Positions 5,860 through 11,979 of a stretch of DNA of 13,220 nucleotides are shown in pieces. The stretch is from an uncultured Bacteroidales bacterium (lineage in GTDB: Bacteria; Bacteroidota; Bacteroidia; Bacteroidales; Paludibacteraceae): positions 1 through 13,220 of the forward strand of contig CALGCU010000004.1 in NCBI GenBank assembly GCA_937886455.1, given 5' to 3'. The translations under genes and the position numbers were made by a program. The notes below the pieces were generated by a model that worked only from the letters and a program-made list of their open reading frames with translations, was not told where the DNA came from and did not search any database. The stretch's first letter is position 1. The number at the start of each line of letters is the position of its first letter.

Positions 5860-6858
5860 CTAATAATCAATGGACTCAATCACATTCCTTAATTCATCAA
5901 GAGTATACTTTGTGTATACTCTTTTTGTTAAGTCATTTATCTTGTGACCGATAATCAGTTTAACTGCAATCTCATCTGCATCCTTATACATTGTTGTAAA
6001 TGTCACTCGACAATCATGCGGTGTATGTCCTAATTCTTTCATCCACTTTCTTTCGTTGTTGTAGAAAGTTCCATACGCAAACGGAATCTCTATCCCAACT
6101 AACGGCTTTATCTTTTCCCTTATCGGCACTATTCGGTTCTTCCCAGCTCTCGTTTTTGAGCCACCGACAAAGCACCAATTATCCTTATCGAGTTCCATCT
6201 TATAAAGCTCGTTAATCCTCATGCCTGTGTATATCATGATTAACGCACTCCTTGCTCGATAATCATCCTTATTATCCCACAGCCATTGAATCTCTTCTGC
6301 GGTGAACGGCTTGCGTTCTATCTCTGTTTCCGGCACATCAACGGAGAATCTCTCTGCCATGTTGTAGTTACACATATCGTACCGCAATCCGTACTTGTAG
6401 AGATGCGACAGAAGTTTCTTCATGGTGATCTGCACATTAAGGCTTCTGCCAGATTCCTTTAGGCATTTCTCCAAGTCGATTACTTTCAAGTCTGCAAACT
6501 TTCTGTTATGCAAAGGGAACAGATACTTGTATGCTCGTTTGTAATCAAGGATAGTTCCGTCTGCCATGCCATCAAATCCATGTTCCGTCCATTTTGCATA
6601 GACATCCTTAAAGAGCCATCCTGTGTCATAAGGATTTGAGTTGTACTTTGCAAGGGCAACCTCTGCATCCTTGCGAGTAGGGAAGTACCCAATGGCAGCT
6701 CGTTTGCGTTTGTACTTGCAGTTCGGCAAATCCTCTTCATCAATGTTCTTGGGGTCTACACGCTTACCATTAAGTTCCAAATAAAATTCTTTTGTGACCT
6801 CTGCCACCCAAGGATTTCTTCGTTTTCCGGATTTCTTATATACAGTTCCATATCCCAT
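5860..6858 (-). CDS. int: Tyrosine-family site-specific integrase
   Basis: 332 aa, normal for phage integrases. The N-terminus (GYGTVYKKSGKRRNPW, then YFPTRKDAEVALAKYN near 58-73) is the arm-site binding domain. Residues about 80-175 form the core-binding SAM-like domain. The catalytic domain has Arg214 in YTGMRINEL, Lys235 in GGSKTRAGKNR, His281-x-x-Arg284 in HTPHDCRVTFTT, His305 in LIIGHKIND and nucleophile Tyr315 in KRVYTKYT, so all catalytic residues are present. It would recombine attP with the host attB. It is the last gene of a minus-strand operon behind two repressors, 30 bp after the nearer one. The start at 6858 is preceded by only a modest SD (AGGA). The probable attP lies directly behind its stop. 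Confidence 0.93.
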   Translation of the reverse strand: MGYGTVYKKSGKRRNPWVAEVTKEFYLELNGKRVDPKNIDEEDLPNCKYKRKRAAIGYFPTRKDAEVALAKYNSNPYDTGWLFKDVYAKWTEHGFDGMADGTILDYKRAYKYLFPLHNRKFADLKVIDLEKCLKESGRSLNVQITMKKLLSHLYKYGLRYDMCNYNMAERFSVDVPETEIERKPFTAEEIQWLWDNKDDYRARSALIMIYTGMRINELYKMELDKDNWCFVGGSKTRAGKNRIVPIREKIKPLVGIEIPFAYGTFYNNERKWMKELGHTPHDCRVTFTTMYKDADEIAVKLIIGHKINDLTKRVYTKYTLDELRNVIESIDY

Positions 6859-6888
6859 TAGGTTTCTTCATCCTACATCACCCTCTTT

Positions 6889-7200
6889 CTATTTCTCTCT
6901 ATCCTCTTTTGCAAGGAACTTTGCGTATGCAAGCACCATATACTTCTGTGCTTCTGACATCGGTTTTAAGACGTTTAATATCGTCTGTTCAACATTCGGT
7001 CGCTCTGGCTCTGTTAATTCGTTTAAAGGGCATTGTAGAACGTCACAGATGGCATTGAGCATATTCATCCGTGGCATCTTCTTGCCCTTACACCAATCAG
7101 ATACTGTTGCAGTGGACACGTTCAGTAACTTGGCAAGGTCTTTCTGCTTCAATCCCTGTTCATGCAGCATCCGTCTTAAATTCTTATTGAACATCGTCAT
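6889..7200 (-). CDS. XRE-family HTH repressor, short form
   Basis: 103 aa from the ATG at 7200; ATGs at 7206 and 7194 are in frame. The AAGG at 7207-7210 gives a good 6-nt spacer only for 7200. An HTH_3 domain fills residues about 4-63 (QKDLAKLLNVSTATVSDWCK and KKMPRMNMLNAICDVLQ). A short tail (MSEAQKYMVLAYAKFLA) may be a dimer helix. There is no S24/LexA-type peptidase domain. It overlaps the end of the upstream repressor gene, so the two are translated together. The HTH pattern closely follows that of its neighbour, so the pair looks like an old duplication. Probable role: maintenance of lysogeny or tuning of the early promoter. Confidence 0.8.
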   Translation of the reverse strand: MTMFNKNLRRMLHEQGLKQKDLAKLLNVSTATVSDWCKGKKMPRMNMLNAICDVLQCPLNELTEPERPNVEQTILNVLKPMSEAQKYMVLAYAKFLAKEDREK

Positions 7201-7546
7201 CACCATCCTTAAAGAATTTGGGGTTCATGTCCTCTAAATACCGCAGAAGATTTTCATATCCGTCTGAATTAAGTTTCTGCAAGTATGTCAATAATCGGTT
7301 TTCTCGCTCACTCTGTTTAATGGTTTCCTCTGTCGTATACTTCTCAAGCAAGTCGGATCGTTTGCAGTGGAACAATTCGCAGAGCTTATCCAATGTATCA
7401 ATGCGAGGGAATTTTCTGCCGTGAACCCACTCTGCGACAGTTGTATTTGCCTTGTCTACCGCTTCTCCAAGAGTTACTTGGTTATATCCGTACATCTCCA
7501 TATATACGTTTAAGTTATGTGCGAATAGTTCTAATTCTTCTCTCAT
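7184..7546 (-). CDS. XRE-family HTH repressor (CI-like)
   Basis: 120 aa, with a strong AAAAGGAG at 7552-7559. The HTH domain is at about 8-66: YNQVTLGEAVDKANTTVAEW is the helix-turn-helix and GRKFPRIDTLDKLCELFHC is the rest of the domain. The C-terminal half (ERENRLLTYLQKLNSDGYE, then LLRYLEDM) is helical and too short for a Ser/Lys peptidase. It is the first gene of the leftward lysogeny operon and faces the Cro-like gene across a 202-bp control region with palindromes. It is the best candidate for the main repressor. Induction by RecA-stimulated self-cleavage seems unlikely because the peptidase domain is missing. Confidence 0.85.
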   Translation of the reverse strand: MREELELFAHNLNVYMEMYGYNQVTLGEAVDKANTTVAEWVHGRKFPRIDTLDKLCELFHCKRSDLLEKYTTEETIKQSERENRLLTYLQKLNSDGYENLLRYLEDMNPKFFKDGDDDVQ

Positions 7547-7581
7547 TTTTTGTACTCCTTTTCAATTTGTCCCTCGCCACG

Positions 7582-7590
7582 ATTATAACA
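7582..7590 (-). promoter_or_regulatory. Leftward promoter for repressor-integrase operon (-10)
   Basis: On the minus strand TATAAT (7587 to 7582) is preceded by TGT, an extended -10 (TGnTATAAT). The -35 region is poor, with TTTACT too close at about 14 bp. It lies 36 bp before the first repressor's start codon and next to the operator at 7614-7634, so self-regulation is likely. Confidence 0.6.
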
Positions 7591-7613
7591 CAAAAAGCGA
7601 AAGTAAAGAAATA

Positions 7614-7634
7614 AATTTACACTTTTAGTAAATT
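7614..7634. promoter_or_regulatory. Operator-like palindrome O1
   Basis: AATTTAC (7614-7620), 7-bp centre, GTAAATT (7628-7634): perfect 7-bp arms. It contains TTACACTTT, also found at 7961-7969. It lies between the two divergent promoters, just upstream of the leftward -10 and of the rightward -35. Confidence 0.65.
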
Positions 7635-7639
7635 AGGGG

Positions 7640-7668
7640 TTGACTTCCACTTTAAGTGGAGTTATAAT
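7640..7668 (+). promoter_or_regulatory. Rightward early promoter with operator in the spacer
   Basis: TTGACT (7640-7645), a 17-bp spacer, then TATAAT (7663-7668): a near-consensus sigma70 promoter facing the Cro-like gene. The spacer holds the palindrome TCCACTTTAAGTGGA (7646-7660, 7-bp arms around one base), so a bound repressor would sit between the -35 and -10 boxes and block RNA polymerase. This is most likely the lytic early promoter. Confidence 0.82.
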
Positions 7669-7680
7669 CCAAACATCTTA

Positions 7681-7720
7681 AACATCAACACTGTACATTC
7701 TATCGTACATATCTGATGTT
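7681..7720 (+). promoter_or_regulatory. Long interrupted dyad in the early leader
   Basis: AACATCA (7681-7687) mirrors TGATGTT (7714-7720), and TGTAC (7692-7696) mirrors GTACA (7705-7709), symmetric about one centre with 4-nt internal gaps on each side. It lies between the early promoter and the Cro-like gene. It could be an RNA hairpin or a DNA site for a dimeric regulator. Confidence 0.5.
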
Positions 7721-7748
7721 ACTATTAGGCAGAAAGTGAGGTGGAAAA

Positions 7749-7943
7749 ATGAAATTAAGCCTAAAAGCATATCGAGTAAATGCAAACTTATCAGTTAAAG
7801 AAGCAGCAGAAATCGCTGAAGTTACCGAAAAAACAATTTACACATGGGAGAACAACCAGGATGCTTTCTTGAAAGCGAACCTTGGTTCAGTAATCAAGTT
7901 GGCAAAGGCATACGGAATAAGTGTAGACGATATTACACCTTAA
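7749..7943 (+). CDS. Cro-like XRE-family regulator
   Basis: 64 aa, almost only an HTH_3 domain: SLKAYRVNANLSVKEAAEI, then TEKTIYTWENNQ with the recognition helix, and KLAKAYGISVDDI at the end. It is the first gene of the rightward operon, divergent to the repressors, the classic Cro position. The start has GAAAGTGAGG exactly 7 nt upstream. It probably binds the same operators as the leftward repressors and shuts off the lysogeny operon, though small activators of this size also exist. Confidence 0.82.
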   Translation: MKLSLKAYRVNANLSVKEAAEIAEVTEKTIYTWENNQDAFLKANLGSVIKLAKAYGISVDDITP

Positions 7944-7960
7944 TTTTTTATGCCTTGAGG

Positions 7961-7977
7961 TTACACTTTAAATGTAA
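7961..7977. promoter_or_regulatory. Operator-like palindrome O3 at the excisionase-like start codon
   Basis: TTACA (7961-7965), 7-bp centre, TGTAA (7973-7977), containing the TTACACTTT shared with O1. Its last base is the A of the ATG at 7977. The position suggests a repressor roadblock or interference with initiation of the next gene. Confidence 0.5.
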
Positions 7978-8180
7978 TGAGCGAGATTGAGAGAGCAAGT
8001 AAACAACTGAATATGACACCGCAGACCTTGAGGTTATTCATCCAACAGGGAGTGTTTGGAAAAGCAATCAAGGGAAGAGGAAGTCGGTATATCTACCGAG
8101 TTAATTGGAGAGAGGTAAATGAGTATGTCAGTAATCGAGAACAGCGACCCTCATGCAGTAGTGATCAGGCACATCTGTGA
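7977..8180 (+). CDS. Excisionase-like small HTH protein
   Basis: 67 aa. IERASKQLNMTPQTLRLFIQ is a winged-helix/MerR-like HTH, followed by GVFGKAIKGRGSRYIYRVNW (wing) and VNEYVS. This shape is usual for Xis-type directionality factors and related phage DNA-binding proteins. The ATG at 7977 has no proper SD (the nearest GAGG is 17 nt away) and is overlapped by an operator-like palindrome. The last 20 residues are low in pattern and overlap the next gene by 62 nt, so the functional part may end near residue 52. It could bind attP with the integrase to drive excision, or be a transcription factor. Confidence 0.6.
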   Translation: MSEIERASKQLNMTPQTLRLFIQQGVFGKAIKGRGSRYIYRVNWREVNEYVSNREQRPSCSSDQAHL

Positions 8181-8274
8181 TTGGTGCGGAGAAGAAATAA
8201 CCGATACCTACTACGACCTCTTCGGTGAGGAAGTGTGTGAGGAATGCATGGAAGAACGGAGAAGAACAGTATGA
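8119..8274 (+). CDS. Small zinc-ribbon protein
   Basis: 51 aa, start ATG at 8119 with GGAG at 8107-8110. The protein has two Cys pairs, CDWC at 20-23 and CEEC at 40-43, joined by GEEITDTYYDLFGEEV, a compact treble-clef or ribbon zinc site. It ends in MEERRRTV. The last codons share ATGA with the next gene. It overlaps the previous gene by 62 nt in another frame, but the Cys pattern and clean operon junction support it as real. An alternative start is the ATG at 8125. Function unknown; such proteins are common in early regions of Clostridia phages. Confidence 0.65.
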   Translation: MSMSVIENSDPHAVVIRHICDWCGEEITDTYYDLFGEEVCEECMEERRRTV

Positions 8275-8399
8275 AGAAGTTAGTAATTGGAGTTGCCATT
8301 GTGCTTATCGTTTTGGGAATCATCGGTGCGATGGCGATCCGTGAAAGTAACAACACATTAGAGAGAACCCAATGGGTAGAAAGTGAGGTAAACAGATGA
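8271..8399 (+). CDS. Small single-span membrane protein
   Basis: 42 aa: MKK, then a hydrophobic segment LVIGVAIVLIVLGIIGAMAI, then a polar tail ERTQWVESEVNR. The ATGA overlaps at both ends fit the operon pattern, and GGAG lies about 9 nt upstream. The N-terminal positive charges predict a short cytoplasmic N-terminus and an outside tail, or a signal-like anchor. Function not known; superinfection exclusion or membrane anchoring are possible but unsupported. Confidence 0.55.
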   Translation: MKKLVIGVAIVLIVLGIIGAMAIRESNNTLERTQWVESEVNR

Positions 8400-8635
8400 A
8401 TTTTAAGGAAGTTAAAAAGAGTCAGACAACAAGGAACGGAGATGTCCTTGAACTTTGCAGTGAGTTCTTAAAGAGCGATATTGAGGTTGCGGAAGTAACC
8501 GATTGGAACGAGAGATACTCCACAGCCGGAAATATGTATGTCGGCTTTAAGACAGTAATCAACGGATATTTCAAGGACAAAATCCGTGTAGCAAAGAACG
8601 GAAACCACATTTATCTGGAGAGGTTAGTCAAATGA
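8396..8635 (+). CDS. Hypothetical early phage protein
   Basis: 79 aa, start with GAAAGTGAGG exactly 7 nt upstream and an ATGA overlap. No recognised domain. The sequence is mixed charged with an alpha then beta look (FKEVKKSQTTRNGDVLELC, NMYVGFKTVINGYFKDKIRV). It overlaps the next gene by ATGA and is part of the unbroken early operon. Confidence 0.6.
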   Translation: MNFKEVKKSQTTRNGDVLELCSEFLKSDIEVAEVTDWNERYSTAGNMYVGFKTVINGYFKDKIRVAKNGNHIYLERLVK

Positions 8636-8871
8636 ATTTAGCAGAGTACACAATCAAACTTTTATCTCGATACAAACTGTTGGAAGTATCGAAGATAGAG
8701 AACCCAAGGTTCAATGTCCTCGATATATGGAAACATGGTGACACTATTTACGCAATCGTGGACAACATTGAACCTTTAAAAGAAGTAACAGAACCAAACG
8801 AGTATGGTGACTATGAGTTTATGGGGGTCACATACACAGAGTTCAAGAGATATGAAAGTGAGGAAGAATAA
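8632..8871 (+). CDS. Hypothetical early phage protein
   Basis: 79 aa; GAGAGG lies about 9 nt before the ATG, which overlaps the previous stop. No recognised family. The beta-rich middle is FNVLDIWKHGDTIYAIVDNI; the end is acidic (YESEEE). Its last codons double as the GAAAGTGAGG translation signal for the annealing-protein gene that follows. Confidence 0.6.
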   Translation: MNLAEYTIKLLSRYKLLEVSKIENPRFNVLDIWKHGDTIYAIVDNIEPLKEVTEPNEYGDYEFMGVTYTEFKRYESEEE

Positions 8872-9569
8872 TGTTTGATGAAAAAACAGAAGAGATGGGG
8901 CTACCTGTTTGGCAGACACCCAAATATAAAACATCACGGCAATTCGCCATTGATCTAATTAATTCTAAACAGTACGACATCGAAGAGTCTGATTTTTGGA
9001 TTCTTATGAATAAGAGCAAAACAGGAAAGATGTTGTATTCCGGCTTAATCATTAGCCACAACGGATGCTTAAAAATCAACGACAAATTAGAGAACAAGTT
9101 TAATCCACACTGTGTGACGTTAGATAAAGACGGATATAAGGACTCTTTAGTGTACACATACATAGACGATGATGTGTATGAGATTGGAGAAGTTTCTGCT
9201 AAAAACTGCACAAACTCATATCCTTACGCAATGGCATTCAAGAGATGCTTCGACAGAGTAGTTCTAAAGAAATCCAAACTCGCATTCCAAGGAATCTATT
9301 CTGATTCTGAAGCTGAAGAATTTAGAGAACCAGAGCAGAGAATGGAACAGTTAAAGAAAGAAGCAGAAGCCAAGATTAAAGCACAGGCACAGGCAGACTT
9401 GCCATTGTCCAAAGACGAGGAAGAAATCCTTATTCGGCTGATTCAGACCGCTCCAGGCAAGGATGACTATGAAACAAGAGTAGCAAAAATCTGCAAGTCC
9501 TATGGAGTAACAGAACTCGCAGATTTAAAGAGAAGTCAGTATGTACAGTTGGTAGGTAAATTCAAATGA
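8871..9569 (+). CDS. Putative single-strand annealing protein (recombination)
   Basis: 232 aa, starting in TAATG with GAAAGTGAGG 7 nt before. The core (about 20-150) includes WILMNKSKTGKMLYSGLIIS, KINDKLENKF and SYPYAMAFKRCFDRVVLKKS. The YPYAMAxKR motif is like that of Rad52-related DUF1071/Sak-type annealing proteins. A charged linker (155-178) and a small C-terminal helical domain (LSKDEEEILIRLIQTA, YGVTELADLKRSQYVQLV) follow, as often found at the end of ERF/Rad52-like phage recombinases. The next gene is a YqaJ-like exonuclease, and phages pair these two functions. The family itself I cannot name with certainty; annealing activity is an inference from context and the motif. Confidence 0.6.
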   Translation: MFDEKTEEMGLPVWQTPKYKTSRQFAIDLINSKQYDIEESDFWILMNKSKTGKMLYSGLIISHNGCLKINDKLENKFNPHCVTLDKDGYKDSLVYTYIDDDVYEIGEVSAKNCTNSYPYAMAFKRCFDRVVLKKSKLAFQGIYSDSEAEEFREPEQRMEQLKKEAEAKIKAQAQADLPLSKDEEEILIRLIQTAPGKDDYETRVAKICKSYGVTELADLKRSQYVQLVGKFK

Positions 9570-10132
9570 TTAGTGATTTTGACAGAGTAGGGTACATCGG
9601 TGCAAGCGACACGCACTATGTGATGATGAATTGGAACACGCAGACATTCAAGCGGTGGTGGGATGTGAAGATGGGATTAGAGGATTCTGAAATCGACAAC
9701 ATCTACACGCTAACAGGCAGATTGTATGAGCCATTGATATTAGACCATCTGAACGTGGACGAGCGGAATCGTCAAATCATTGTAGGCAGATTAAGAGTCA
9801 ATCTCGATGGCGAAACAAACAGAGTGATTGAGGTAAAGACATACAACTATCTGACAGGGTGGAAACATCCAAAGAACGTCAAGAAGTGGAACTATTGGCA
9901 ACAAGTCCAGGTGGAACTGTTTGCGACAAATCGAAAGATAGGACTGATCGCAGCTTACGGCTTGTTGCCGGATGAATACGGAAACCCACAACCGATAGAC
10001 CCCAACCGATTGCTATTTGAACTAATCGAATATGACGAAGAGTGGATTGAGGATGAATACCTACCACGGCTGAACAAATTAGCAAAGTGTATTGAAACAG
10101 GGGAGAACCCTTGGGAAAGCGAGGACGAATGA
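9566..10132 (+). CDS. YqaJ/lambda-exonuclease-like recombination nuclease
   Basis: 188 aa, ATGA overlap with the annealing-protein gene. IGASD near the start, then GRLYEPLIL (Glu55), then NLDG (Asp81), then EVK (Glu89-x-Lys91) and YWQQVQVELFA are the ordered motifs of the PD-(D/E)XK YqaJ-type 5'-3' exonuclease. It would resect double-stranded ends so the annealing protein can load. The protein is short for the family, and little more than the nuclease core is present. The end (LPRLNKLAKCIETGENPWE) is the usual helical tail. The sequence between the N-terminal part and the Asp is compressed, but the catalytic residues are present. Confidence 0.8.
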   Translation: MISDFDRVGYIGASDTHYVMMNWNTQTFKRWWDVKMGLEDSEIDNIYTLTGRLYEPLILDHLNVDERNRQIIVGRLRVNLDGETNRVIEVKTYNYLTGWKHPKNVKKWNYWQQVQVELFATNRKIGLIAAYGLLPDEYGNPQPIDPNRLLFELIEYDEEWIEDEYLPRLNKLAKCIETGENPWESEDE

Positions 10133-10548
10133 GTGACGATATGAGTTTCTGCCTGGATGCGTATGACATTCCTTGCGACAAGCACGATTGCGAAAGGCAT
10201 CCATGCAACATCGCAGACAGATTGATACCGCATAGTTACATGAGTTTTTATGGAACAGAGTTTTGTGAGAAAGGAGAGCGAATGAATTTCAGTGACAAAA
10301 TAAAAGACGAAGAGTTTATGAATCTTCCAGAGGTAGAGGATGACGTTGAGGAAGAAGAGGATGACGTAGACGATTTTCTCAACAAGTTAATTGATGCATC
10401 CATTGACGTAGAGCGGAATAAAAAGATGTTGGAGTCAAGCACCACATTATCAGTTGAGAAGTTCCTCATGTTAGACGAGAAGCTCTTCAACAAAGGATTT
10501 GCCGACAGGGAAGAGCGTATGCGGATCATCGAGATCATTTGGAGATAA
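10129..10548 (+). CDS. Cys-rich plus acidic early protein with internal start
   Basis: 139 aa from the ATG at 10129 (ATGA overlap), preferred to the upstream in-frame ATG at 10111. Residues 8-46 hold five Cys (8, 16, 21, 26, 46), a possible metal site. Residues 60-83 are very acidic (EEEEDD), then a helical region (LIDASIDVERNKKML) and a C-terminal DREERMRIIEIIW. The ATG at 10282 (Met52) has a very good AAAGGAG 8 nt upstream in the same frame, so a separate 88-aa product is likely. No family recognised. Confidence 0.6.
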   Translation: MSDDMSFCLDAYDIPCDKHDCERHPCNIADRLIPHSYMSFYGTEFCEKGERMNFSDKIKDEEFMNLPEVEDDVEEEEDDVDDFLNKLIDASIDVERNKKMLESSTTLSVEKFLMLDEKLFNKGFADREERMRIIEIIWR

Positions 10549-10558
10549 GGAGAGAATT

Positions 10559-10876
10559 ATGGAAAAGAGATTAAATGGAACAGTTCCAAGTATTGAGTGC
10601 AGAAGAGATGCTCACGATACTGTGGATAAGCAGAAGAGATATTCACAGATTATACAGTGCTTTAAGGAAGTGCCGGAAATGACAGCAAGGGAAGTCGCTT
10701 CGTATATGTGCCTTAAAGGAATGACACCAAATACGGAGCGTACATGGTCACAGCCAAGAATCACGGAACTCTGTATGCGTGGAGTCCTTGAGCAAGTAGG
10801 CAAGAAAACGTGCAAGACAACAGGCAAGAAAGTCACTGTCTATGCATTAAAGGAGTGGGAGAAAGATGAGAGTTAA
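10559..10876 (+). CDS. Winged-helix-like DNA-binding protein
   Basis: 105 aa from the ATG at 10559, which has AAGGAG 7 nt before. Residues about 25-95 (SQIIQCFKEVPEMTAREVAS, RTWSQPRITELCMRGVLEQ, TGKKVTVYALKEW) have the layout of a winged helix: two helices, a recognition helix at W-S-Q-P-R-I-T-E-L and a beta wing. Such proteins in phage early regions are usually transcription or replication regulators. The specific function is not recognised. Overlaps the next gene by 11 nt. Confidence 0.65.
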   Translation: MEKRLNGTVPSIECRRDAHDTVDKQKRYSQIIQCFKEVPEMTAREVASYMCLKGMTPNTERTWSQPRITELCMRGVLEQVGKKTCKTTGKKVTVYALKEWEKDES

Positions 10877-11087
10877 TTACTGTATCTGTGATCTATGTGG
10901 AGCGAAGTTCAACTGCGGTGATGGATTCAAAGCACAAGTCACTTTCCCCATCAGCGAGGAATACAAACACCTTGTGACACGAAACCATTACCGCAAAACA
11001 AAGACGATTGATATTTGTATCGAGTGTGGTGTGGAGAGGTTGAGGTTACATGAAACGGAGAGAAGTACGGCAGATTCTGAAGAGTGA
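10866..11087 (+). CDS. Small zinc-ribbon protein
   Basis: 73 aa, with AAAGGAG and GGGAG upstream. Cysteines at 8 and 11 (CDLC) and at 51 and 54 (CIEC), plus C6 and C17, suggest a zinc ribbon around a long insert. It overlaps the next gene by 38 nt, at the expense of a low-information tail (LHETERSTADSEE). Function unknown; DNA or protein binding is the usual role for such folds. Confidence 0.6.
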   Translation: MRVNYCICDLCGAKFNCGDGFKAQVTFPISEEYKHLVTRNHYRKTKTIDICIECGVERLRLHETERSTADSEE

Positions 11088-11439
11088 TATTGGATGTGAC
11101 TATCTCCGCATCGCAATCATCGAACAGGCAGCCAAGGACATGGTGCGGTGGAACAGACGGAAACGCAATCTTGAAGCCAGATGGTTTCCTATCTTGGACG
11201 AACTGAAAGCAAACGGAGATGAGTACAAAGCCTACTACTTTTGGCATAGGGAGAAGCTCTCGCATAACAAATCACGATTTGAACTTTACAACCAAGCGTT
11301 AAGGGAGATCAATGATGCGGAGAAATTCCTACAAAGTGATTGGGCAGAATGGTTAGTCGATTTAGACATCGACTACATAGTGAAGAAAGTGAGGGAACGT
11401 ATTGAAGCAGAAGATAAAGATGAAATGGAAGAAGTTTAG
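11050..11439 (+). CDS. Hypothetical helical early phage protein
   Basis: 129 aa; TTGAGG lies about 6 nt before the ATG. It is helix-rich and charged, with a conserved look (YLRIAIIEQAAKDMVRWNRR, EKLSHNKSRFELYNQALREI). No known domain. The end (VKKVRERIEAEDKDEMEEV) is acidic and its bases carry the GAAAGTGAGG signal for the next gene. Confidence 0.6.
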   Translation: MKRREVRQILKSDIGCDYLRIAIIEQAAKDMVRWNRRKRNLEARWFPILDELKANGDEYKAYYFWHREKLSHNKSRFELYNQALREINDAEKFLQSDWAEWLVDLDIDYIVKKVRERIEAEDKDEMEEV

Positions 11440-11752
11440 GCGGTGGCTGTTAGTTAAGTTAGTGCCGGACGGAGATGCAAGAATGACATTACTGATGCAT
11501 CGAGTCGGCTATGAGCCACCCTGGTATCAGAAGCAAGTGAATGTCCATACCTTGTCAACGCAAGTGGTACTTAATCAGCAGAGCTATGAGTTCTTGCATA
11601 GTGGTGAGGGTACGGAAAAGTACGATGCGGTGTACGGCTTAACACGACAGTTGGCAGATAGTTTAAGGGACTACGTTCAGTACACAGAGTCCTATGACGA
11701 AGCACACGATGAGTGGACTTGCCGTGTGGATTTAAAGGTGGTGAAAGAATGA
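11402..11752 (+). CDS. Hypothetical early phage protein, TTG start
   Basis: 116 aa from the TTG at 11402. I prefer this to the ATG at 11420 because GAAAGTGAGG (11385-11394) is exactly 7 nt upstream, the same signal and distance seen before the genes at 7749, 8396 and 8871. The N-terminus is basic (KQKIKMKWKKFRRWLLVKL), a possible amphipathic or nucleic-acid-binding helix. The remainder (RVGYEPPWYQKQVNVHTLST, EKYDAVYGLTRQLADSLRDY) has no recognised domain. It ends in ATGA with the next gene and overlaps the previous by 38 nt. Confidence 0.6.
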   Translation: MKQKIKMKWKKFRRWLLVKLVPDGDARMTLLMHRVGYEPPWYQKQVNVHTLSTQVVLNQQSYEFLHSGEGTEKYDAVYGLTRQLADSLRDYVQYTESYDEAHDEWTCRVDLKVVKE

Positions 11753-11979
11753 AAATCGAATACATAGACTATTTCCAAACGCAGTTTGGAAGAATCGAGT
11801 TTGGAGAGTGCTTTATGGCAGATGAGGAACTCTATATGCGAATCAGCACGATATATATCGCATCTCCATCAGATGAAAGTTGTCGTAGAAATGCTGTGCG
11901 GTTAGAAGATGGTAGGTTATATGCATTTGATGATACATCATTGGTAAAGCCTGTTGAAGCAAAGGTGGTGGTCGAATGA
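11749..11979 (+). CDS. Hypothetical small early phage protein
   Basis: 76 aa from the ATG at 11749 (ATGA overlap); an in-frame ATG at 11713 lies deep in the previous gene and has no SD. A beta-rich pattern (FGRIEFGECFMADEELYMRI, AVRLEDGRLYAFDDTSLVKP) suggests a small barrel. No known family. Overlaps the following regulator by ATGA. Confidence 0.55.
   Translation: MKIEYIDYFQTQFGRIEFGECFMADEELYMRISTIYIASPSDESCRRNAVRLEDGRLYAFDDTSLVKPVEAKVVVE

Noticed and set aside
6794..7237. 147-aa plus-strand open frame across integrase and repressor
   Set aside because: Phe/Ser-rich shadow of the minus-strand repressor gene, which has a clear HTH and SD.
11420..11752. ATG at 11420 as the start of the 11402 gene
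   Set aside because: It has only a weak purine stretch upstream, whereas TTG 11402 has the 10-base signal at the same 7-nt distance as three other genes.
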